Source: Lonicera japonica (lineage: Eukaryota > Streptophyta > Magnoliopsida > Dipsacales > Caprifoliaceae). From it: a stretch of DNA of 64,000 bases. The stretch's first letter is position 1. Every line of letters begins with the position of its first letter. The DNA is taken from NCBI GenBank assembly GCA_021464415.1, contig CM038471.1, positions 28,369,234 to 28,433,233 on the forward strand. The letters run 5' to 3'. Below, one piece after another: positions 41,669-53,500 of the stretch. Below the pieces are notes generated by a model. That model was not told the DNA's origin, did not search any database, and saw only the letters and a list, made by a program, of their open reading frames with translations. The position numbers were made by a program, and so were the translations under genes.

Positions 41669-43640
41669 ATGGCCGATGAACGTGAGAATCGAGAGACAGA
41701 TCAGAGCCTAGCCGAGGCATCATCAGCTCAGCCAACCCTAGCCGAAATGCACCGTTTACTCATGACCGTCAGCAGGGATCTGGCAAACCTCACGAACGAG
41801 CAACAGGGTACCCGGATCCGAATAGAAGAATTATCAGCCGAACGAACTGCACCACCGGGGTTTGATCGACTACCACCGAATCGAGATCCGAACCAAGGAC
41901 AGTCTTCACAAGTACTCCCCCCAGTTCAAGGAACCAATCCACCCCAAACGGGCCCTATCGTAGTTGGTCCCGTTCAAACCGACCCCAACAATCAGAACCA
42001 ATGGGCCCCGGATTCAGGCCCCACTTACCAACAGCAGGAGCCACCCATAGTCTGGCCGCAACCCCAAGTACAACCCGTTTTGACCCCCAATACCAACCAT
42101 GGCCACAAGTTCCCGCAAAACCCATTCCACCACCGCCCCAGCAGCCCTCCCTAATGAATACCCAGACATCAACCGACTTCGGGCAGTATATGCAGAATCG
42201 GTAATAGCACGGGAACAGCCCGACGAGATGTCAAGAGAGAGTGAGAAATGAAGAAGCTGAAAGAGCAGATGAGGGTCCTACAGAAGGGGGTGTCCCTAAT
42301 AAAAGGTGCAGACGAGATCACGATATGAATGCCTTTCTCCCTCTACCCAGAAGCGCGATTGCACGCCAGGAATTCAAACTCCCTTCCATCACCAAGTTCA
42401 CTGATACCACGCCCCCTAAAACTCACCTGTACAGTCCTTAGGATCCTCACGATCCCTGCAAGTGTCCGGTGGACGAGAGCCGGAATTAGCATCAAGCCTT
42501 TCACAGAACTCTTCCACGGAGAAGCCGCCCTGAGATGGTTCTTTGGGTCTAGAAAGCATCACAACGCAGACTTGGGAGATATCGTCAAAGAATTTATGAC
42601 CAAATACGGGTCCAACGAGGATTTGGAAATTACACGTAAACACCTGGAAAATGGCCAAACGGCGAGAAAGAAAGCCTTCAGCGACTTTGTCACCCGCTGG
42701 AGGGAGATGGCCTCCCAAATGTCCAAACGACCCGATGAAGACGAACAGCCTGGGAAATCATTCAGAAGAACTTCACTCCGCCGTACTGAGTTGCATGGGA
42801 AAGCACGTATTCCCACAATGCAATCAGAGCCCTGTTGAGTATGGGGGTCACAAGTAGAGGAAGAACTGGCCAAGAAAGTTGAAACTGATACCAAGAAAAG
42901 CCTCTTACGCCGGAAAGAAAGACGGCCACTCAGCCGTAAACCAACTAACTAGCTCGTACCCGTATCAACAAAACCATTCCACAGCAGTCACCTCCGCAAG
43001 TCCCCCAAATGAATGGCCTACGCAGGGAGACTCTTCAAACACCGAGGCCAAGAAAAGGAGAAATTTCTGCACCCTCCCCACTACTCTGGTTAAGAGCCTG
43101 GAACTACTCCAAAAAGCTGGACTAGTCGCTCCACTCAACCCACGCCCCCCACCAAACCCTATTCCCAACACTTGGAGAATGAATGAGAACTGTGCGTACC
43201 ATCAAGCGGCAGGCCATGACACGGAACGCTGTTTAGCTCTCCGCCATCGAATCCAGGACCTCATTGAAGCCGGAACTATCCCCGCACCCGGCGGGCCCAA
43301 TGTTACTAACAATCCACTTCCTAACCATGCTCCACCTGCAGGGATTAATGCCTTGACCACTGATGAAGAAGGCTTCGATCCCGTGGGGCTCATTCGAGAT
43401 GACCCAACCTACAGGGCACTCATTGTACTGCCAGCAAAGGCTCAAGTTACCCCAGGCCTCAATCCAATAATTGACCAATGGATGGCCAAAATGAACTTCC
43501 TACCCGGGCAGGGTTTAGGAAAAACAAATCAGGGGATCTCACAACCACTCACAATCAAAACCAATCCCGGAAAATCTGGGATAGGATGGACCCAGAATAA
43601 GAAGAAACAATCATGGAAATCCCAAAACCCCCCCAGGGAG
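41669..43640 (+). pseudogene. Tat gag (frame-broken)
   Basis: Starts MADERENRET. The capsid-like retrotransposon gag domain lies at about 42490-42730 (ALRWFFGSRKH, FSDFVTRWREMASQM), followed by CAYHQAAGHDTERC near 43186, a knuckle-like motif typical of Tat, and a first G-patch-like motif (PGQGLGKTNQGI) near 43500. The frame changes at about 42150-42330, 42830-42880 and 43640. Confidence 0.8.
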
Positions 43641-44491
43641 ACAATCTGTATGACAGAAACCTCCCCCGGGACTTTCAGTTGGTCGATAGAGCCAGAATCG
43701 TCAAAACTTCAGAGGAATCAAACCCGGCATCCCTTTGGATCCAACAAATCACCCGTTCAGGAAGGGTATACCAACCACCACCGGATGCTGAGAAAACACC
43801 GCCACCTAAGGAAATAGGAGAAGATAGAGTGCTTGAGCAGTTGAAGAAGACCCAGGCACACATCACCATTTGGGGCCTCTTGGTTGCCTCCAAACCCCAC
43901 AGGACCGCTTTCATCAAACTTCTGGACGAAGCCGTGATATCACCAGACTCCACACCCGAACAACTGCCAAACATGATCGGGTCACTTACAGTCCAAAGAA
44001 GTCTGTCATTTTCAGATGAAGACTTGTCTCCATTGGGGAGAAAACACAGCCTGGCTCTCCACATCACCGTCCGAACTCGAGGGAAGATCTTGCCACAAGT
44101 CCTCATCGACAATGGGTCGACCATAAATGTTTGCCCCCTGAAGACTGCCAGATGCTTGGGTATATTGGATTCAGAGCTTTCACCATCCGCCGTAACCGTC
44201 AGGGCCTATGATAATACCAGGAGGGCCGTTCTGGGTTCTCTGAAGCTTGATCTCATGGTCGGTCCCGGAATTTTTTCGGCCGATTTCCAAATCATAGACA
44301 TTCCCTCCAGTTTCAACCTCCTGCTGGGAAGAGCGTGGCTACACGACATAGGAGCACTCCCCTCCTCCTTGCACCAAAAGATCAAGATACCGTTTGAAGG
44401 GAACATAATTACCATCCAAGGAGATCCTGAAAGGACCTTGGCAGATGTGGAGTTACCTGTTTTGGGAATCGGAGCCAGAGCATACAGTTAG
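43641..44491 (+). pseudogene. Tat aspartic protease region
   Basis: Contains VLIDNGSTINVCPL at about 44099, the DNG(S/A) active-site form usual in Tat, and FNLLLGRAWLH downstream. It ends in TAG at 44489-44491, after which the coding sense resumes in another frame. Confidence 0.8.
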
Positions 44492-45558
44492 GAGGCTTTT
44501 CTTATGAGCCTCAAGTACAAACTCTCAGCACTCAGATAATCGAATATCTCCCCCCAGACAATATCCCCGGTCTCAGCACCAAGATTACAAATATGCTAAG
44601 AATGATGAAATATTTACCTGGAGCCGGCCTAGGAATGGGACAATCAGGACTACTTCAAGCCTTGGAACCGATAACGAGGTACGAAAGGGAAGGTTTGGGG
44701 TACCAACACACTGAAGAAGACGATCAGCAGAAAAAGGGCCGAGGGCATCAGTATCCGAGTTTCAGCTCTTTGAACGGGTTTTTTGTCAAAGAAGGAGAGG
44801 ACTTCCCCTTTTGCGGTTTTCAGGAACCTTGGAGAAACAGTGACGGAGAGAACCTGCCGGGATGGGAAATCTTCTATGAAGAGGACCTATATGTCAAAGA
44901 AAGCATTGAACATGGTTTCTCCACCAAATTAACGATCGGGCTGAAAGAAGGAAATGAAGACAAGACAGAAAGGAGGAAGAAATGATCGGAGATCTTTTCG
45001 ACATCATGGTTCTAGGAGATGACAAGCCAGGGATGACCCCGTACACCTGATATACGCTGATCCAGACTACCAAAGGGAAAGAGAAAAGAGTGAAATTGTA
45101 AGGGTGAGAGGTGAGAGTGAAAGTAAGGCTAGGAAAGAGCCACTCCTAGATTTACTCTTTAAACTTGTACCTGTAAACACTATTATCAATGAAGAAAACT
45201 CTGTGTTGCGTTATCCTGTTATTTGTAATTCTGTAATAGCTTATAAGGAGTTAGAAAGACTGAACGAACACCCGAAACGGGAGGAGCAGCGTATACAAAG
45301 CGAGGAAGGAGACACTCTTGTGATTAACCTCGGAACAGAGGAGGAAAGAAGAGAGGTCCGCATTGGGGCAAGCCTAAGTGAGACAGAAAGAGAAGAATTC
45401 ACACAAACTCTGAAAGAGTATGTGGATGTCTTCGCCTGGTCTTATGCGGATATGCCAGGTTTGAACAGCCAGATAGTCATGCACGAGATACACACCAAGC
45501 CAGAATTTGGCCCGTCAAGCAGAAGCTGAGGAAACTTACGCCAGAATGGTCCTTAAAA
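44492..45558 (+). pseudogene. Tat pol linker with second G-patch-like motif
   Basis: KYLPGAGLGMGQSGLLQ at about 44610 and GLGYQ near 44695 form a G-patch-like element. Further on, EVRIGASLSETER and DVFAWSYADMPGL are the conserved residues before RT in Tat. Two frames are used (44593-44985 and 45104-45529). Confidence 0.75.
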
Positions 45559-47203
45559 GTGAAAGAAGAGGTGATGAAACAATTAAGTGTGGGTTTCTTG
45601 CGGGTAATCGAATACCCTTCGTGGTTGGCCAACATCGTGCCTGTTCCAAAAGCTAATGGGAAAGTCCGCATGTGTGTGGATTACCGGGATCTCAATAAAG
45701 CTTGTCCAAAAGACGATTTTCCCTTGCCCAACATCGATTTGATAGTAGATAATACTGCCAACCACGCCCTGAAGTCATTTGTGGATGGTTTTGCCGGATA
45801 TAACCAGATCAAGATGCACCCAGATCACCAAGAGAAAACAGCATTCATCACACCGTGGGGAACATACTGCTACACCGTTATGCCATTTGGGCTAAAGAAC
45901 GCCGGGGCAACGTATCAGAGGGCAGCTACGGCTATCTTTCACGACATGATTCACAAAGAAGTAGAGGTGTATGTAGACGACATGATAATCAAGTCAAAAG
46001 AGAGGAAAGGCCACGTACCAGCCTTGCGAACCTTCTTTGATCGGCTCCGCCAATATCAGATGAGACTCAACCCGCAGAAATGTGTGTTCGGGGTAACCAA
46101 AGGAAAACTCCTGGGATATGTCGTCAGTAAGAAGGGAATCGAGGTGGACCCCGCTAAAGTTCAAGCTATCCAAGACATGCCTAAACCTCGTACCGAGAAA
46201 GAAGTCCGAGGATTTTTGGGTAATCTGCAGTACATCAGTAGGTTCATCTCTCAGCTCACTCAGACTTGCGAGCCCATCTTCAAACTCCTGAGGAAATCTT
46301 CACCAGGAGAGTGGGACGGCCAGTGCCAAGAAGCTTTTGATAGAATCAAAGAATACCTCTCCAAACCCCCAGTGTTAGCCCCGCCCCAGACCGGACTGCC
46401 ACTAATCTTATACCTAACCGTCACTGATTCGGCTGCGGGAGCAATGCTAGCCCAGCACCTGACCGATACCCGGAAGGAGCAGGCCATCTATTTCCTCAGC
46501 AAAAAGCTGTCCCCATTTGAGATAAACTACACACCATTGGAGAAATCGTGTACCGCTCTCGTCTGGGTAACACAGAAACTACGGCACTATATGCTAGTTT
46601 TCCCAGTCATCCTGGCATCACGGATCGATCCGTTGAAATACCTCTTCGAGAAACCGGCTCTCTCGAATCGAATGGCAAAATGGTTGTTTCTACTCTCCGA
46701 ATTCGACATCACCTACATGACCCAAAAGGCAGTCAAAGGCAAGATCATAGCTGATTACCTGGCCCACAATCCGATATTAGGAGACATGCTAGAAGAAGCC
46801 GAGTTCCCGGACGAAACCATCATGAACGTCGAGATCGATGAAGACTGGAAGTTGTACTTTGACGGGGCCGCCAATCGAAACGGAAACGGGATAGGCATCC
46901 TGTTAGTTCTCTCCAGACCAAACTCACTCCCCGGTATCATATCGTCTGGACTTTTTCTGCACCAACAACATGGCCGAATATGAAGCATGCATACTCGGGT
47001 TAGAGATCGCTCTTCAAAAGGGTATAAAGAGAATACAGGTATATGGAGATTCAGCACTAGTGGTCCACTAAGTTCTGAAGGAATGGAAGATCAGAGATGA
47101 GAAATTAGTCCCTTACCTCGCCCGACTAGAGGATGTCGCAGGAAAGTTCGAGCGTGTAGAGTTTTACTATATCCCCAGGTCCCAGAATAGTTTTGCTGAC
47201 GCA
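45559..47203 (+). pseudogene. Tat reverse transcriptase, RNase H and archaeal-type RNase H
   Basis: The RT and first RNase H are open for 474 codons (45559-46983): VRMCVDYRDLNKACPKD, PFGLKNAGATYQR, YVDDMIIKS, then RNase H with a TVTDSAAGAML core. The additional RNase H begins WKLYFDGAANRNG at about 46850 and continues in another frame with NNMAEYEACILGLEIAL. A TAA at 47069-47071 interrupts it where a Gln codon is expected. Confidence 0.85.
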
Positions 47204-48583
47204 TTGGCAACCCTGGCATCTATGATCGATATTCCGGAGGGGATGGAAGAAATAACCCTCACGGTACAAAAGAAATCAGGACTCGCGCACTGCATGACCC
47301 TTGAGGTAGAAACTGAAAAAAACGGTGACTCGACCGTTTGGTTTTATGACATCTGGAACCTTCTGAAGAACCACCAGTATCCCGAGGAAACAGACAAGAG
47401 AACGCGGGTCACCCTCAGAAGACTAGCATCAGGATTCATACTCTGTGCCGGAAGATTATATAAAAGGAACTACGACGGGACTCATCTTCAATGTCTCACC
47501 GAAGAAGAATCGGTTAGAATGATGGATCAGATACATGGGGGCGATTGCGGACCTCATATGAGCGGGCATACACTTGCCCGCAAGATCATCAGGCAAGGGT
47601 ATTTCTGGTCTACCCTACAAACCGACTGTGCTGACCATGTACGCCGTTGTCACAAATGCCAAATCTATGCTAAATCCCAGAAGCTTCCTCCAAAAGAGTT
47701 GTACAACATGACTGCTCCCTGGCCTTTCGCAACTTGGGGAATCGACGTCATAGGGAAAATCTCGCCCAAAGCCAGCAACGGCCATGAATTCATACTAGTA
47801 GCCATCGACTACTTCACCAAATGGGTGGAAGCCGAGTCTTACCAGACCCTGGATGCCAGGAAAGTTGCCCGATTCATCAAAAGGAACATTGTCTGCCGAT
47901 ATGGGGTCCCACACGAGATCATCTCAGATAACGGCACCCACTTCGAAGGAGAAGCTAATACAGTCATGGAGGAATACGGTATCACCCGACACAAATCTTC
48001 GCCATATAGGCCACAAACCAATGGGGCAGTTGAAGCCGCCAACAAGAATTTGAAGAATATCCTAAGCAAGATGACCGACACCTGCCGGGACTGGCCGGAG
48101 AAATTACCATATGCATTGTGGGGATACCGCACCACCGAGAGGGTCTCCACCGGGGCAACCCCATTCTCGCTGACATACGGGATGGAGGCAGTCCTCCCTG
48201 TCGAGTTAGAAGTCCCCTCCCTCAGGGTAATACTAGAAAATCAAGTCAATGAACTGGAATGGGTCCAGGCACGTTATAACGAGCTAGCCCTACTAGATGA
48301 AAAGAGATTGAAAGCCGCATACCACCATCAGGGGTATTAGAAGAGAATCGCTCGAGCATTTAACCAGAAAGTGAGGACTCGGGGTATCAACGAGAACGAT
48401 ATTGTATTGAAAGAAATTCGAGAACCGGCCAGAGATCCGAGGGGTAAGTTTGGGCAGAAGTGGACAGGGCCATACATCGTCAAAGAAATCGATACAGGAG
48501 GTGCCGCTATACTCACTGATTTGGATGGGCAGTTACTACATTCACCAGTCAACATGGATCGACTGAAGAAGTATTATCAATAG
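47204..48583 (+). pseudogene. Tat integrase
   Basis: Zinc-binding H-H-C-C part (CHKCQIYAK), then the catalytic core with WGIDVIGK, DNGTHFEG and VEAANKNLK (the DD35E residues appear present). The C-terminal part after a TAG at 48338-48340 reads KFGQKWTGPYIVKEI and ends at 48583. The TAG stands where a Gln codon would fit. Confidence 0.85.
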
Positions 48584-48806
48584 GTGTGGCATGTAATAAG
48601 AACTACGTAAACCTGAGCCCCAACTCAAAACTTTTTGTTCTTTGTAAAAATCAAAAAGGGGAACGTAGGCAACCTGAGAAGTGACTTCAGGCCCGGTTTA
48701 AACTTTATAAATAAATTTATTTTCCGCAAGCAGTCCCTCATATATTATTAAAAGGTGGTTCAGAACACCGAAGGTTACAAAGGAGACATAACAAATACGA
48801 AAGAAA
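48584..48806. other. Convergent spacer between pol and antisense ORF1
   Basis: About 220 bp that must contain the 3' ends of both the sense pol reading frame and the antisense ORF1 transcript. No further structure is seen. Confidence 0.5.
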
Positions 48807-50063
48807 CTAATCCCTAGGAGTTGGCCACACTGGGTCCTCAATAGCCAAGTCGATCCGAGCTTCGTCCAAGATCTGATATGCAAAGACAATGTTATCATCA
48901 GTAGCCTCCGTATCCATGAACCGGAACCATTCCATTTGAAAGGGGTCGTCGATCAGTTCTCCTTCCAGAGATTGCCAGCAAGAGCGGATGATATCAGCCC
49001 GGAGGGGCCGGGTAATACCAAAACGGGCATAGTTGAACCGACGAGTCAGTCGAGCACGCCACATCCTCTCTACCGATAAAGAAACATGTGGGGTCACAAA
49101 TTTAGACTCAGAAGAGAAGTTGTTTAGACCAAGGGGAACCTCCTGAGGAATGTTAAACTGTCGAAAAAGACGCCCAGGGAGATAAAAGGAAGTGAACCAG
49201 AGCCCGCGGAGCCGAACATAGTTCTGACCCCCAGTGCTAAGTACCATCGCCCTCAGCTTCCACCAAGGAATGTTCCACCGGATAGCCCGAAAGTTCTCCG
49301 AAAACCATACCGTCCAATCAGAGGAAGACATGGTCAAAGCACCAAAGAGAGGCCGATGGAAGAAATGAGTCGGATTGTCGAGCCGAGCTCCGTTGAAACC
49401 CACCGATCGAAAGCGCTCTAGCAGCCACATGTATAGCAGACGCGGACTCCCCCGGAAGAAGGGCGAGGCCCCCCGTTGAACATCATCAAGACCATTCAGG
49501 GTCTCTGCAAGAATGATCGGCACTATAGACTCCCCATTTCTAGCCTGGTAAATCAGACTCAGGATAGTCGGATCAACACGGGAAGAACCCGTCACCAGCA
49601 GCATATCAGAAACCAGGCAAATCAGGGCCGCTGCAGTACGCCCCACGCCGTAAGAGGCCCTATCTTCATAACGATGAAAGAACCTCACCATTTTATGAAG
49701 GTCAAGAAAACCATCGGCAATAAAACCATCACAGGCCGCCGGGGGAATGGCTAACAGAGCAATTAGCATGTCACGGGGACCGATTTCTTCTATGGGAACT
49801 GCCATCGGGAGACGAACGTCAGAACGTAACAGCCAGGAGAACTCCTCATAGGTCGGGCAGAGCTCATCTAGTCCAAAACGGAAGAGATGGTCCGCAGGAC
49901 TCCAGAAATACAAGGCACCTAACAGAAAGGAAAAATCGACCGGACGATGGCACCAACCCGCTAAAGGACTGAAGGCACCAAAGTTCAGACCATTTTCAGA
50001 AGATATCAAAGCATCTCTAGCATTGACATAAGAAAAATCAGATTTTGTGCGATAAGAAGACAT
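48807..50063 (-). CDS. Antisense ORF1 of Tat element (418 aa, intact)
   Basis: An uninterrupted ORF opposite to gag-pol. It starts MSSYRTKSDFSY 39 bp downstream of a TATA box (TATAAATA, complement of 50102-50109). Residues such as ALYFWSPADHLFRFGLDELC and PTYEEFSWLLRS resemble the retroelement-associated DUF7745/plant-mobile-domain-like proteins, in which a hydrophobic FWDP..FRFG block is followed by a PTxEEY motif. I cannot name a biochemical function. It has no signal peptide or membrane segment. Two GTCGCGCGAC palindromes lie upstream of its TATA box, as in the LTR. That it has no stop in 1.25 kb while gag-pol is broken at many points is notable. The family call is tentative. Confidence 0.75.
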   Translation of the reverse strand: MSSYRTKSDFSYVNARDALISSENGLNFGAFSPLAGWCHRPVDFSFLLGALYFWSPADHLFRFGLDELCPTYEEFSWLLRSDVRLPMAVPIEEIGPRDMLIALLAIPPAACDGFIADGFLDLHKMVRFFHRYEDRASYGVGRTAAALICLVSDMLLVTGSSRVDPTILSLIYQARNGESIVPIILAETLNGLDDVQRGASPFFRGSPRLLYMWLLERFRSVGFNGARLDNPTHFFHRPLFGALTMSSSDWTVWFSENFRAIRWNIPWWKLRAMVLSTGGQNYVRLRGLWFTSFYLPGRLFRQFNIPQEVPLGLNNFSSESKFVTPHVSLSVERMWRARLTRRFNYARFGITRPLRADIIRSCWQSLEGELIDDPFQMEWFRFMDTEATDDNIVFAYQILDEARIDLAIEDPVWPTPRD

Positions 50064-50101
50064 TTTTGGAAAGTGTGGGGATGAAGGAAGGAAGATGGGT
50101 G

Positions 50102-50179
50102 TATTTATAGCAAAAAAGAGGGACCTGTACCTGTTTGTCGCGCGACAAACTCATATCCAGGAGGGATTGTCGCGCGACA
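50102..50179 (-). promoter_or_regulatory. Promoter of antisense ORF1: two palindromes and TATA
   Basis: GTTTGTCGCGCGACAAAC (50133-50150, perfect 18-bp palindrome) and a second core TGTCGCGCGACA (50168-50179) precede TATAAATA (complement of 50102-50109). The nearer core is 26 bp from the TATA box. Confidence 0.8.
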
Positions 50180-50505
50180 AACCCCTTTGGGGTCACCCTA
50201 ATTTGGTTTTTTCTTACACATAACAGTCATTTTTGCCAAAAGAATCATTTTTTAGATGCTTTCTTGTTCTCACTTTGCTCTTGGTTTACAGGAAAAATAT
50301 CACTATACTACAAGGTATGGCTTCTAAAATCACTGACTCTTATATATGTATCTTTCACACACAGAGAATAAAAGTATAATCAAACGCAGATAAAGATATT
50401 TTATAAATCCTATAAAAAAAAACAGTTTTTAAATATCTGTCTAAACATGTCTAAAAATAAATACATATCTGTCCAAAACTAACACTAAATGCAGAAAAGG
50501 GAAAG
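50180..50505. other. Spacer between the two antisense genes
   Basis: AT-rich. It should hold the 3' UTR of the antisense PMD gene and the upstream promoter of antisense ORF1. No ORF. Confidence 0.5.
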
Positions 50506-53500
50506 CTAATCTACTCGGGCGCGTTTTGACACGCTCCCACTATCACCCGAGCCTTCCTCGGGAGTAAGATCAACGACTGGGACGCTGGGAGCGGGAGGAG
50601 CTGCCGCTTGGGAAGGACCCGTAGACTGAACCGGTGCCGTCGGACGGATCACCGAAGATCGGGATCGCCTAGAAGTCCGACTGCTACTCCGCCTAGACTC
50701 CGACCGAACATGAGAGGAGGTCAGGGGGTCGTCCGGCCGTAAGGAGACGTCGATAGCCCTCTGATAATCACGCATGTAGGCCGGAGGGTCTCGACCGACG
50801 TACTAGAGCAGGTTCCAGCGGTAAAGATACTGGGCGTGCCAAGCCCGAAGGTCTGCCACCCGTACACTCACCCGCTGTAAAAAAGACAGAAGATAAAAGA
50901 ATCAGCACAGTCAAAATAGATAGATATGGATGTAAAGGTATCAAGAGAAGTTGAAAAAAGTACCTCGTCATCAGGGCGACCACCCAGATAATCAAAAGTA
51001 TCCTCAGGAAGGGGATACTCGGGGACGGGATATCGACGTAATCCAGCGCCAACGTAAGAGATGTCCCTGGGGAGTGGGGGTAGATCTACCCACGGAATAG
51101 ACGTCCCCGCCGGAACACCAGCAGAAGTGGACCCGCCCTCCTCGCGGATCGGGAACAAGGGAGGCCGGGATGAAGAACCCCCGAAACCTGGAGATCGGGC
51201 AGGAGGACCCATGACAGTCGCCGGAAGAGGAGTCAACGTGGCGTAGGTACGAACCCCCGGAGGATCCACTATGGCCGTCGCCCTCAAAGGAGGTACCCCA
51301 CTAGAAGGAGTAGCCACCGCAGCTGGAGGAGTCCGCCCGAACTGCTCATAGTCTGCCCCAAGGTCCGCAGGCTCCCAGGACCTCTCAGACAATCCCGCTC
51401 TCCCCTCAGCAGCCTCAGCAGCAGCAAAAAGAACCCCCGGAGACACAGAAGGGCCGGTGGGAAACTCGAAACCCTCAGCACGCTGCTCCCTCACAGGTGT
51501 CGCCTGAGGTGACGGCTCCGGAACAGCTGTCGCATCACCTCCCTCACCCTCTGGCTGACCACCGCCCTCGGCCGCAGCAGGAACATCCCTCTCTCCCTCA
51601 GGATCCTCATCCTCAGAATCCGGAATGTTGTCCCTCTGATCGGGGACAGGTGGCAAGTGACCCGGAACCGCCCTAGCTAAATGGGTCTGTCCCCGTATGT
51701 AGTTGGGATCACCTCCCAGTGCCCGGTACCTCTCATAGAAGACCCGTCCCCGAGTCCCCTTCGGCTCCCTCATCAGATAACGGGCAGCAAAAAACGGGGT
51801 AGTCTCCCTCCTCGACGAACGTCTGGAAGCCGAGTCCGTCGACCAAGGCCTGCACCGTCACCGGATCGATCTCGCCCGTCCGCCTCATCAGAACAGGAGG
51901 GAATAATGGAACACGAGGCCACTGGGACGGCGTGTGCTGGCGAATGACCCTCTCGCCCAAGTAGAAGAGAAGGCCATACTCATCCCGGATAAGCCGCCTA
52001 GTCCTCGAGGCGGTCAGGGCGCGGCCATATCCATAATGGGGACTCAGATCACCCCAAGGAGCCCACTCAACCTGAAAAGAAAACAAGTTTTTTATTTCCA
52101 ATAATTTATATATTCTATCTATGAAAGAGCAAGAGAACTAAAATATTTACCTGCTCCTCCAACAGGTCGTGAACGGCAGCAGCTCCGGTCTCCCGAGTCC
52201 GGTATACATAGGGAGCCCGGTAGTTCCCCGCAATGAATCGGCAGAGAAAAGGAAATTGGTCCTCGTTCTCAACGAGGAGATCCACCTGGGCACGACCCAG
52301 GCGGGTATAAGCAACAAACCAGCTCTGAAAAGGAAAGATAAAAGAAATCAGCAATGATCAACAGGTAATATGCAAAGAACTGAAGCAAGGACAAAAGGAC
52401 TAAAGTATGTACCTCCCACAGCAGAGAAAAGCCCTTGAGGTTCAGGGCTAAATGGCGAGAGACCTGGTCCATGGCATCATAGAGGACTGCAAGAATGAAG
52501 CCTCCCCAGTCATAGTCAAACATGAGGTTGAAGTCCCGAAGATAGGGCAACCACCAAAGGTGAGCCGTGTCCCCGCCACGTGCCTCGAACAAATCATGGA
52601 GTGTCAACAGAAGAAGGACGCGGGCATACTGGCGCGCCTCCTGACGGGTCATAGGAACCCCTGAAGCAACTAACCGAGCTCTCTCTACGGCTAGCCGCGT
52701 AACCAAGACACCCCGAGGAATCGTATCGCCGGAACTCCGCCGCTCTGGGAACCATCCAAGCGCACTAACGATACCCTCTGCTGTCAGACGCAAAGGGACA
52801 TCGATCTGAATAGGGACCCCCCTGAAGGAATCCCGGTCAGAGCAAAAAGATCGAGGGGTGTCATCGTCATCTCACCCCAGCTCCAATGGAAGGTATGAGT
52901 AGTATCCCACCAATGGCAAGCCAGGGCCGACACCAAAACTGCCGCCCTAGAAACCCGCTCCGGGAGGGCGTCGAAGAGGGAGCCAAAAGGAGTCGCAAGA
53001 ATCAACTCCTGGACAGGGGCCGGTGCCCGTCGCCACTCCGAAGATATAGTGTTGGGAGAACCCCAACCCCGGCCAACCCACTGCAGACAAGAGAAAGAGA
53101 TATTGGGTTATAAGGGTAAAATTATGTATTTTTTTCAAAACCTGAGGGTACTTTGGTATAATTATGAGAGTTATAGGGCTATAGGGGTAAATTATGTAAT
53201 TTTCCAAACCCGAGGGTACTTTGGTGTAAATATAAGAGTTATAGGGCTATAGGGGTAAATTATGTAATTTTCCAAACCTGAGGGTACTTTGGTGTAAATA
53301 TGAGAGTTATAGGGCTATAAGGGTAAATTATGTATTTTTCCAAAAACGTGAGGGTACTTTGGTGTAATTATGAGAGTTATAGGGCTATAGGGGTAAATTA
53401 TGTAATTTTCCAAACCCGAGGGTACTTTGGTGTAAATATAAGAGTTATAGGGCTATAGGGGTAAATTATGTAATTTTCCAAACCCGAGGGTACTTTGGTA

